Positions 24,461-30,308 of a stretch of 30,308 nt of DNA are shown piece after piece. Source of the stretch: Pseudomonadota bacterium (GTDB lineage Bacteria; Pseudomonadota; Alphaproteobacteria; Reyranellales; Reyranellaceae); contig JAEZHS010000042.1 in the NCBI GenBank assembly GCA_023436825.1, positions 1 through 30,308 on the forward strand. The letters are read 5' to 3'. A program made the translations under genes and the position numbers. A model generated the notes under the pieces. That model made no database searches, was not told where the DNA came from, and saw only the letters and a program-made list of their open reading frames with translations. Numbering within the stretch: the first letter of the stretch is position 1; the number at the start of each line of letters is the position of its first letter.

Positions 24461-25092
24461 CGGATCTGGTTCCGTGGCCCAAGGTGAAGCGCTCGCTGAT
24501 CGCCATCCTGCGCGGCATCCGCCCCGACGAGGCGGAAGCCATCGTGGACGCGCTGGTCGAAAGCGGCTTCGAATTGATCGAGGTGCCGCTGAACTCGCCC
24601 GAGCCCTTCGCCTCGATCGAGCGGCTCGGCCGGCGGTTCGGCAAGGATTGCCTGATCGGCGCCGGCACGGTGCTGAGCGCCGACGATTGCGCGCACGTCT
24701 CCGACGCCGGCGGACGATTGATGGTCGCGCCCAACGTCGACGCCGACGTGCTGGCGATGGCGCATGCCCGGCATATGGTGACCATGCCCGGCGTGTTCTC
24801 GCCCACCGAGGCCCTGCTCGCCGTGCGCTGCGGCGCCTCGGCGCTGAAGTTCTTTCCGGCGTCGGTGCTGGGGCCGTCGGGCATCGCAGCGCAGCTTGCC
24901 GTCCTGCCGAAGGACACGGTCGTGGGCGCCGTCGGCGGCGTGTCCGACAAGAACCTCGGCCCCTATGTGGCGGCGGGCATCCGCACCTTCGGACTGGGCA
25001 GCAGCCTCTATCGTCCAGGCATGACGGCCGCCGAGGTGCGGGAGCGGGCGCTGGTCTCGATCAGGGCCTATGACGAGGCGTTGGTCGGCTGA
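24457..25092 (+). CDS. dgoA: 2-dehydro-3-deoxy-6-phosphogalactonate aldolase
   Basis: This KDPG/KDPGal-type class I aldolase (211 residues) splits 2-dehydro-3-deoxy-6-phosphogalactonate into pyruvate and glyceraldehyde 3-phosphate. The acid/base glutamate E42 lies in ELIEVPLNSPEP, and the Schiff-base lysine K131 in GASALKFFPASVLGPSGI. IGAGTVLS and VGAVGGVSDKNL complete the barrel motifs. The NSPEP signature and pairing with dgoK favour the galactonate rather than the gluconate enzyme. The start lies in an ATGA overlap with dgoK (24457-24460). A palindromic repeat begins 12 bp after the stop. Confidence 0.94.
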   Translation: MTDLVPWPKVKRSLIAILRGIRPDEAEAIVDALVESGFELIEVPLNSPEPFASIERLGRRFGKDCLIGAGTVLSADDCAHVSDAGGRLMVAPNVDADVLAMAHARHMVTMPGVFSPTEALLAVRCGASALKFFPASVLGPSGIAAQLAVLPKDTVVGAVGGVSDKNLGPYVAAGIRTFGLGSSLYRPGMTAAEVRERALVSIRAYDEALVG

Positions 25093-25104
25093 TCGACCAA
25101 TTTC

Positions 25105-25227
25105 CCGTCATCCCGAGCGGAGCCGCCCGAAGGGCGGCGTAGTCGAGGGACCTTTTCTTGCCGATGCGTCGACAGAACAGGTCCCTCCACTGCGCCTCGC
25201 TACGCTCGGCTCCGGTCGGGATGACGG
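25105..25227. repeat. Imperfect palindromic repeat element (about 123 bp)
   Basis: Outer arms CCGTCATCCCGA (25105-25116) and TCGGGATGACGG (25216-25227) are exact complements. Inner arms GAGGGACCT (25145-25153) and AGGTCCCTC (25179-25187) are also exact, with imperfect pairing (GGAGCCG) between them. The whole can fold into a long stem around a roughly 25-nt loop. GTCATCCCGA...GAGGGACC wording is typical of dispersed palindromic elements in alphaproteobacteria. Its right part lies inside the TetR reading frame and forms its last residues. Confidence 0.75.
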
Positions 25228-25796
25228 ACCTGACGCCGAAGCAGCGTCCGTGCGGCCTTTGCGCCTGCCGCGAGGACGTGATCCGACGACGGAGTCCCCT
25301 TGACGGTACGGGCGAGCTGAAGGGTGCCGATAAGGAGGGCGTAGAGCCCCAGTGCGACGTCCTCCCGATCCTGGGTCCGCGATGGCAAGGCCTTCACCAT
25401 GTCGCGCACGACGGAGAGAAGGCGTTCGGCGCAAAGACGGCGCGTCTGCAGCGGCTGGCGCGCGAGCTCCGGCAGGAGCGCCGCTGCCGCACAGCCCTTG
25501 CCTGGATCGTCGCGATGCTCCGGCGACAGGTAGGCCTCGATGAGGCCTTCGAGGCCGCCAGCGGCCAGGATCTCCCGCAATCGGTTCGACTGATCCTCGA
25601 GAGCCGCTCCCACGCTGTCGCGGACAAGGGCCGCCTTCGACGGAAAGTGCGGATAGAAGGCCCCGTTGGTCAGCCCGGCGTCGCTCATGATGTCGGCAAG
25701 CCCCGAGGCGGCGATGCCGTCCTTGCGGAAACGCTGCGCCGCTGCCGCCATGATCCGGCGGCGCGACGCATCCTTGCGGCCCTTTTCGTAGCGCAT
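25200..25796 (-). CDS. TetR/AcrR-family transcriptional regulator
   Basis: The 198-residue product begins MRYEKGRKDASRRRIMAAAA. It has the TetR helix-turn-helix around residues 28-50 (GIAASGLADIMSDAGLTNGAFYPHFPSKAALV), followed by a helical ligand-binding domain with a cysteine (PGKGCAAAALLPELA) often seen in the NemR/AcuR-like branch. It diverges from the SDR gene over 88 bp containing a palindrome, so it probably controls that gene and itself. The last residues (RRQVRHPDRSRA) come from the palindromic repeat, suggesting that an insertion replaced the original stop. Confidence 0.88.
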   Translation of the reverse strand: MRYEKGRKDASRRRIMAAAAQRFRKDGIAASGLADIMSDAGLTNGAFYPHFPSKAALVRDSVGAALEDQSNRLREILAAGGLEGLIEAYLSPEHRDDPGKGCAAAALLPELARQPLQTRRLCAERLLSVVRDMVKALPSRTQDREDVALGLYALLIGTLQLARTVKGTPSSDHVLAAGAKAARTLLRRQVRHPDRSRA

Positions 25797-25835
25797 GAGA
25801 TTTCCTCGTCCGGCGCACGCTTGTCGACGGAACGA

Positions 25836-25864
25836 CGATCGCCCCATCATAGTACGATCGTAAT
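25836..25864. promoter_or_regulatory. Putative TetR operator between tetR-like gene and SDR
   Basis: TACGATCGTA (25853-25862) is a perfect 10-bp palindrome, and CGATCG recurs at 25836-25841, with centres 19 bp apart. Both lie in the 88-bp divergent gap. Operators of TetR proteins are usually palindromes in such gaps; binding is inferred. Confidence 0.45.
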
Positions 25865-25884
25865 CCAATGAATGAGTACGAGCC

Positions 25885-26634
25885 ATGGTCCAAGACGTTG
25901 CGCTCATCGTCGGCGGCGGCCCCGGCATCAGTTCGAGCTGTGCGCGGCTGTTCGCCAAAGAAGGCATGCGTGTCGCCGTCGCCGCCAGGAGCCCGGACAA
26001 GCCGGTGCTGCAGAAACTGGAGGAGGCGCACGGCATACGCCGATATGCCTGCGACGCAAGCGATCCCGCCGCCGTGGAGCTGCTGTTCAGGAACGTCGTT
26101 GGCGACCTCGGGTCGCCCACGCTCGTCGTGCACAACATAGACGGCAGGGTGCCCGGCATTTTTCGCAAAGGGATAACCGAAGCCGAGCCGGCCATGGCGT
26201 TCGACACACTGAAGAACGCGGCGTTCAGCGCCTTCCTGGTGGGTCAACAGGCGGCCCGGCTGATGCGCGAGAACGAGACGAGCGCGAACGGAGCGAAAGG
26301 GACGATCATTTTCACCAACGCAAGTGCCGCGCTAAAAGGCTTCCCCTTGAGCGGCGCCTTCGCCATGGCCTGTCACGCCAAGTCCGGGCTGGCCCAGAGC
26401 ATGGCGCGCGAATTGATGCCGCAAGGCATCCATGTCGCAAACGTGCCCATCGACGCCGCGATCGGCTGGCGGCAGGAGGACGGCACGCGTGCCCACCGGC
26501 GGGCGGGAACGACCGTCGACGACAACATGGCCGATCCGGACCATATCGCCGAAACCTACCTGCAGCTGCATCGCCAGCATCGATCGACCTGGGCATTCGA
26601 GATCGCGTTGAGGCCGTGGGTCGAGAAGTGGTGA
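25885..26634 (+). CDS. SDR-family protein lacking the catalytic tyrosine
   Basis: The 249-residue protein has a Rossmann N-terminus with a GGGPGISSS nucleotide loop (about 10-18). A serine region FTNASAALKG follows. Where SDRs have YxxxK, this protein reads GAFAMACHAKSG: the lysine is kept but no tyrosine is near. The C-terminal segment (MARELMPQGIHVANVPIDAAI) is normal for the superfamily. It belongs with atypical SDRs in which the tyrosine is replaced, so classical dehydrogenase activity is doubtful. It is divergent from the TetR gene and probably its target. Upstream ATGs at 25868 and 25872 are out of frame. Confidence 0.85.
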   Translation: MVQDVALIVGGGPGISSSCARLFAKEGMRVAVAARSPDKPVLQKLEEAHGIRRYACDASDPAAVELLFRNVVGDLGSPTLVVHNIDGRVPGIFRKGITEAEPAMAFDTLKNAAFSAFLVGQQAARLMRENETSANGAKGTIIFTNASAALKGFPLSGAFAMACHAKSGLAQSMARELMPQGIHVANVPIDAAIGWRQEDGTRAHRRAGTTVDDNMADPDHIAETYLQLHRQHRSTWAFEIALRPWVEKW

Positions 26635-26648
26635 CAGGCTGACGCGCT

Positions 26649-27779
26649 TCAGTCCTCGGCCGAGATCAACCTGAACTCGGCCTCGTTCTGTCGCGCGGCG
26701 TCGACTTGCCGGACGAGCCTGCGGAAGCGTTCGAGGTCGGCGCCCGCCAGCTTCGCCTTCTTCGCCTGCGAGACCTTCATCGGATCGACCACCTGGCCGT
26801 TGTTGATGACCTCGAAATGAAGATGCGGGCCGGTCGAGCGCCCGGTATTGCCGACGAAACCGATCACCTGCCCGCGCTGGACTTTCGCGCCGGCAACAAT
26901 GCCCGGCGCGAACGCGGAGAGATGGCCGTAGACCGTCGCAAGCTTGTCGGCGTGATCGATGCGGATCCAGTTGCCGTAGCCGGCATTGGGCGCCGCGCCG
27001 ACGACGATGCCCTCGGACGCCGCCAATACCGGCGTGCCCGTCGGCGCGAGCAGATCGACGCCGTTGTGCATCAGGAACGTGGCGCCGCCGCGCGGGGCAA
27101 TGCGGCCGGGGCCCGGCGCCAGGCCGAGCGCAACACCGCGCGCCGTCGCCACGTTGGTGCTGGCGCCCACGGTGCCGAGGCGGCTCGGCGCGCCGAGACC
27201 GTTGCGCGGCTGTTCGAACGGATCGGCGCGCACACCGAAGCCGGACGACACGCTGACGGTTTCCAGCGGCAGGCGCATCGCCGGCGCGGAGAGCGATTCG
27301 CCGTTGCCGAGCCACAGCTGCTCGGCGCCGCGAGTCGGGCGAAAGCCGTAGAGGGCGATCCTTCCCTTGGCGGCGGTCAGGACTTCGGCCGACACGATGC
27401 GGCCGGCGCCGATCTCCCGGCCGTCGCTTGCGACAGTCTGCTGGTAGCGGATGGAAAACCGGTCACCACTGCCGAGCTGGTGGTTGGCGAGGGCCAACGA
27501 CAAGGCGTCTGTCAGCTTGAGTCCGAGATCTGCCGGCAACCCGGCGCGCACCAATGAGTCTTCGACCGATTCCTCGACGACGCCGCTGACGATGTTCTCG
27601 TGGTGAGCGAACGGATCGTCGGCCGCGGCAGCAACTTCCACTTGGCCGCCCAGCACCTTGTCCTCGGCGGCGATACCGCCGGCCAGGTCGGCATCGAAAG
27701 CCGAAGCCGGCCCGCAAAGCAGCACACAACTTGAAACGAAGGCCAGCACAGCCCGGAATCCATCACTCGACGCAGGCAT
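26649..27779 (-). CDS. M23-family (LytM-like) metallopeptidase, exported
   Basis: This probable periplasmic murein endopeptidase has 376 residues. A signal peptide is visible (RAVLAFVSSCVLLCGPASA, cleavage about residue 27). An OapA/LysM-like linker region follows (about 70-180). The M23 domain has the zinc motif HNGVD (about residue 238) and HLHFEV (about 318), so it looks active. The ATG at 27779 is preceded by AAGAGG at good spacing; a TTG at 27806 is in frame but would add basic residues before the signal. It converges tail to tail with the SDR gene (14-bp gap). Confidence 0.9.
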   Translation of the reverse strand: MPASSDGFRAVLAFVSSCVLLCGPASAFDADLAGGIAAEDKVLGGQVEVAAAADDPFAHHENIVSGVVEESVEDSLVRAGLPADLGLKLTDALSLALANHQLGSGDRFSIRYQQTVASDGREIGAGRIVSAEVLTAAKGRIALYGFRPTRGAEQLWLGNGESLSAPAMRLPLETVSVSSGFGVRADPFEQPRNGLGAPSRLGTVGASTNVATARGVALGLAPGPGRIAPRGGATFLMHNGVDLLAPTGTPVLAASEGIVVGAAPNAGYGNWIRIDHADKLATVYGHLSAFAPGIVAGAKVQRGQVIGFVGNTGRSTGPHLHFEVINNGQVVDPMKVSQAKKAKLAGADLERFRRLVRQVDAARQNEAEFRLISAED

Positions 27780-27934
27780 GAATTGCCTCTTACGGCGTTG
27801 ACCCAACCCACCCGCCCAGACCAGCAGGGCGCCGCTGCCGAGGCCAGTGCCATTGCTGTGACGGGGACCGACGTCGATCGAGAGCCGGACAGAAATATGT
27901 CACAGCATCGAGCCGATCCGGATATCGTGAGACC

Positions 27935-28606
27935 ATGACGCGCATCGCTCTCGTCCACGCAACGCCCGCCGCCGTCGATCCCATCAAGGCCGCCTTCGCC
28001 GAGGCCTGGCCCGAGCCCGACCTCGTCAATCTGCTCGACGATTCGCTCAGTCGCGACCGTGCCGTCACCTCGGAGCTGACGGACGGCATCTTCAGCCGCT
28101 TCGATGCGCTCGGGCGCTATGCGGTCTCGCTCGGCGCCGAGGCGATCCTGTTCACCTGCTCGGCCTTCGGCCCGGCCATCGAGCGCGTGGCGCGGTCCGT
28201 CGACATTCCGGTACTGAAGCCCAATGAGGCGATGTTCGCGGAAGCCATCGTCGTCGGCGGCACGATCGGCATGCTGGCGACCTTCGCGCCGTCGATCGCC
28301 AGCATGTCAGAGGAGTTCGAGGAACAGGCCCGGCAGGCCGGCGCGACGGCGCGCCTCAGGAGCGTGATGGTGCCGGGCGCGATGCCGGCGCTGCTGGCCG
28401 GACGGCGCGAGGAGCACGACGCCCTGGTCGCGAAGGCCGCGGCCGAGCTCGTCGGCTGCAACGCGATCATGCTCGCCCAGTTCTCGATGGCGCCCGCGGC
28501 CGCACGGCTGCGCTCCCAGACGAGCGTTCCCATCCTCACCAGCCCGGCTTCCGCCGTCGCCGCCTTGAAGAGCCGGCTGACTCAACCAGAGCATGGTCCG
28601 CGCTAA
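27935..28606 (+). CDS. Asp/Glu/hydantoin racemase-superfamily protein, single-cysteine type
   Basis: The 223-residue product has the superfamily's first catalytic cysteine in ILFTCSAFGPA (C75). The usual second cysteine motif (LGCTH-like) is replaced by MLAQFSMAPAA (about 178-188). It might act as a decarboxylase- or lyase-like member rather than a two-base racemase; the substrate is unknown. The start ATG follows a GTGAG site, and the gene diverges from the M23 gene across 155 bp. A strong palindrome lies just beyond its stop. Confidence 0.75.
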   Translation: MTRIALVHATPAAVDPIKAAFAEAWPEPDLVNLLDDSLSRDRAVTSELTDGIFSRFDALGRYAVSLGAEAILFTCSAFGPAIERVARSVDIPVLKPNEAMFAEAIVVGGTIGMLATFAPSIASMSEEFEEQARQAGATARLRSVMVPGAMPALLAGRREEHDALVAKAAAELVGCNAIMLAQFSMAPAAARLRSQTSVPILTSPASAVAALKSRLTQPEHGPR

Positions 28607-28629
28607 CGGAACCACTTCGCCCACGCGTT

Positions 28630-28675
28630 CATGCTCCTCTCCCCCGCTAGGGCCCGCTAGGGGGAGAGGAGCATG
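28630..28675. terminator. Perfect 16-bp palindromic hairpin, possible bidirectional terminator
   Basis: Bases 28630-28645 (CATGCTCCTCTCCCCC) pair exactly with 28660-28675 around a 14-nt loop. It lies between two converging genes, where it could stop both transcripts. There is no T tract. The CTCCTCTCCCCC wording also resembles a dispersed palindromic repeat unit. Confidence 0.5.
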
Positions 28676-28696
28676 AGCTGCGGCGCGGATGATGCT

Positions 28697-29113
28697 CTAG
28701 CGCCGGAAGAACGAAGCCAGGAACGCCGCCGCTTCTTCCGAGAGGCCGACGATCTTGTTCGTCGCCTGACGATAGAACTTGAAGTTGAGCTCGGTCCCCG
28801 GCTTGCCGTCATCCCACTCAATGAGGTGCCGGAGCTCTCGCCGGCCGAGCGGCCGCTTGGCGAGTGCGGTGCGCCTGATGGAGAGGTTCACCCGCGGAGT
28901 CTGCCGGGCGACGCCGCGCTTTTTCGCAATCAGCTCGGCTGACGTGACGACGCCGCGCGCGATCAGGCCTTGTCCGCCCTCGTTCTCGCTCGCGAATACG
29001 AAGATCGTGTCGCCTTCGGCGACATGCTTGCCGCCGTACATCGTCTTTTGCGCGACGAAGGCGAACGTCTTGGCCCGCGGGTCTCGAATTTCAGCCTTGA
29101 TCGCGAATGCCAT
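28697..29113 (-). CDS. Conserved hypothetical protein, possibly PUA-like (EVE/ASCH) fold
   Basis: The 138-residue soluble protein begins MAFAIKAEIRDPRAKTFAFVAQK. It contains VAEGDTIFVFASENEGGQGLIARGVV, a small beta-barrel pattern reminiscent of EVE/ASCH PUA-like domains. An aromatic stretch EWDDGKPGTELNFKFYRQATNKI lies near the C-terminus. No catalytic motif is obvious. I assign no function; the fold suggestion is tentative. It converges on the racemase-like gene across a hairpin and is followed upstream by a transporter-protein remnant. Confidence 0.65.
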   Translation of the reverse strand: MAFAIKAEIRDPRAKTFAFVAQKTMYGGKHVAEGDTIFVFASENEGGQGLIARGVVTSAELIAKKRGVARQTPRVNLSIRRTALAKRPLGRRELRHLIEWDDGKPGTELNFKFYRQATNKIVGLSEEAAAFLASFFRR

Positions 29114-29122
29114 GCCTGCCGT

Positions 29123-29353
29123 CTATTCCCGCCTGATCCCGGCGTCGCGGATCACCTTCGCCCGGCGGATGTCGAGCGCATTGAACGCCTCGCGGCCGCC
29201 CTTGTTCAAGGGGTCGATGACGTCGGGTGGCGTCCCGGCCGGCGCAAACAGCGCGAAGCACGCGCCGCCCTGGATGCCCGGATAACCCGCCTCGGCCATG
29301 GTCGGGATTTTGGCCGCCAGGACGACGGCGCTATGAGCAGACGGCGACTGCCG
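29123..29353 (-). pseudogene. 3' remnant of a TctC/Bug-type solute-binding protein gene
   Basis: Only about 76 C-terminal codons remain, from a TAA at 29356-29354 to the TAG at 29125-29123. The text AKIPTMAEAGYPGIQGG and FALFAPAGTPPDVIDPLN matches the C-terminal region of tripartite tricarboxylate transporter binding proteins (about 320 residues when intact). The ~240 N-terminal residues, including the signal peptide, are missing and no start is appropriate. It is a decayed gene end, now overlapped by the upstream region of the next membrane protein. Confidence 0.75.
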
Positions 29354-29367
29354 TTATCCTGACGGCA

Positions 29368-29889
29368 ATGACGAGCCTTTTCATCGCGCACCTGGCGGCC
29401 GTGCTGCTGGCCGCGTTGGCCCTGTGGTCGATGCGCCATGAACTCGGAGGAAAGGCCGCCAGCCGCCTGGATTGCTCGATTCCGCCGCTGCTTGCGGTAC
29501 TCGCGGCGGTGGTACTGCTGATGGTCTCGCCGGGCAAACGCCCCGAATTGTGGGTCGCCGCCATCGCCGGAGGCCTCGCAGCCGGCGCGGCCGCCGGAGC
29601 TCTGTTGAGGGTGAACCAGGACCATGGGCACAACCTGATCCGTATGGCGCCGGCCTGGGACGGCGTGGGGGCGGCGGCGGCACTGCTGCTGCTGGCTCTG
29701 GTCCGGTTCGTGAGCTCCAGCCTGATGGGACGCCAGTCGAGCGGCTTCGGCGTCCTCGCCGGCGGGGCGACGTTTCTTGCGACATACATCGTCGCCCGCT
29801 TCGTCATCGTGCGCTTCTACAAGGCCCCGCGATCCATCCATATCGACATGGTGCGGGGCCAGAATCCGCGCAGGACGCTCGTCCACTGA
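29368..29889 (+). CDS. Small multi-spanning membrane protein, function unknown
   Basis: The 173-residue product begins MTSLFIAHLAAVLLAALALWS and has about five hydrophobic segments (about 2-20, 35-53, 60-78, 95-112 and 118-138). A basic, polar tail follows (YKAPRSIHIDMVRGQNPRRTLVH). The frame is open to 29227, but that part crosses the TctC remnant and is not membrane-like, so the ATG at 29368 is preferred. I do not recognise the family. A truncated beta-lactamase-family gene follows 11 bp later on the same strand. Confidence 0.6.
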   Translation: MTSLFIAHLAAVLLAALALWSMRHELGGKAASRLDCSIPPLLAVLAAVVLLMVSPGKRPELWVAAIAGGLAAGAAAGALLRVNQDHGHNLIRMAPAWDGVGAAAALLLLALVRFVSSSLMGRQSSGFGVLAGGATFLATYIVARFVIVRFYKAPRSIHIDMVRGQNPRRTLVH

Positions 29890-29900
29890 CTTGCCTGGCC

Positions 29901-30278
29901 ATGAACACTCCTGACGTTCTCCTTTGCGCACCGCACCGGCATCTGCCACGCGGCGAAGAGTTCCTGTTCCTGCCGCCCTGGATCCAGCCCTACGCCTACC
30001 GGATCGTCGACAAGCTCTTCGCCCATCGCGTGATCCGGCGCGGGCCCGAGCCTCGCCCCCTGCCGTACGGGCCTGAAATCGGTCCGAGTTACGATGTCGG
30101 CGGCTTCATGGACCACAACGCCATGGCGGGCGTGCTCGTGATCCATCGTGGCCACGTGGTGCTGGAGCGCTACGGGCTTGGCCTGCAGGCACACGATCGC
30201 TGGTCGACCATGTCGACGGTGAAGTCGATGACGGCGATGCTGGTCGGCGCCGCCGGCCCCGCCGGCGCCCTCAACTAG
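29901..30278 (+). pseudogene. Truncated serine beta-lactamase-family (class C-like) hydrolase gene
   Basis: The 125-residue product starts MNTPDVLLCAPHRHLPRG and reads as the N-terminal part of a beta-lactamase/esterase-family protein of about 400 residues. AGVLVIHRGHVVLERYGLG is the usual early strand pair, and STMSTVKSMTAMLVGAA contains the SxxK nucleophile motif. After LVGAA the sequence changes to GPAGALN and a stop, so the YxN motif and the rest are lost. The break lies near 30258, just before the end of a converging gene. It should be inactive. Confidence 0.7.
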
Positions 30279-30308
30279 ATAGACGCGCCGTTGACGAAGT
30301 TCCAGCCC
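30275..30308 (-). CDS. 3' end of a converging gene (partial)
   Basis: On the minus strand the last codons read GWNFVNGASI followed by TAG (30277-30275). The rest lies beyond the window. Too little is visible to name the family. Its stop overlaps the stop of the truncated beta-lactamase-family gene, suggesting that its 3' end marks the junction that truncated that gene. Confidence 0.35.
   Translation of the reverse strand, partial: GWNFVNGASI

Noticed and set aside
26312..27315. Minus-strand open frames antisense to the SDR and out of frame in the M23 gene
   Set aside because: Arginine-rich shadow frames; the SDR and M23 frames carry family motifs.

Overview
This is a GC-rich chromosomal window that reads as an alphaproteobacterium. 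The evidence is a complete hopanoid (hpn) locus next to dxs and ispH, a DsbB-like protein, De Ley-Doudoroff galactonate genes, a TctC (Bug-type) remnant, and operons packed with ATGA and TGATG overlaps. I cannot name the genus from sequence alone. There are no rRNA or tRNA genes, no CRISPR array and no intact transposase.

Layout. (1) 1-10956 is the isoprenoid and hopanoid block. The 5' part of dxs (minus) diverges from ispH-hpnH (plus). These converge on hpnA-hpnB-hpnC-hpnD-hpnE-shc-hpnG (minus), in which every junction is an overlap except a 3-nt gap between hpnE and shc. Dxs and IspH supply isoprenoid precursors. HpnC, HpnD and HpnE make squalene, Shc cyclises it to hopene, HpnH adds adenosine, HpnG removes adenine, and HpnA and HpnB are accessory. 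hpnH and hpnG overlap tail to tail by 57 bp. (2) 10957-15254 is a segment bounded by two direct copies of a ~128-bp repeat (11281-11408 and 14980-15108). Each copy holds a near-consensus sigma-70 promoter pointing left. Between them lie a diiron ferritin-like protein, an SGNH-hydrolase-like protein, and a class III cyclase fused to an FHA domain. The left copy is well placed to drive the hopanoid operon; the right copy points antisense into the cyclase-FHA gene. (3) 15252-20102 holds a small membrane protein, an unusual DsbB-like protein, and a minus-strand operon of patatin lipase, GntP-family permease and Na/Pi cotransporter. (4) 20286-25092 holds a very large GH64-like/DUF4114 protein whose stop codon overlaps the start of dgoK, followed by dgoA. 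(5) 25105-27779 holds a palindromic repeat that supplies the end of a TetR gene, a divergent tyrosine-less SDR, and an M23 peptidase. (6) 27935-30308 holds an Asp/Glu racemase-like protein, a PUA-like hypothetical, a TctC remnant, a small membrane protein, a truncated beta-lactamase-family gene, and the last codons of a converging gene.

The most unusual signal is the repeated promoter module. Its homology stops at the -10 box and extends about 100 bp upstream of the -35, as if a whole regulatory region had been copied, with one copy commanding hopanoid synthesis.
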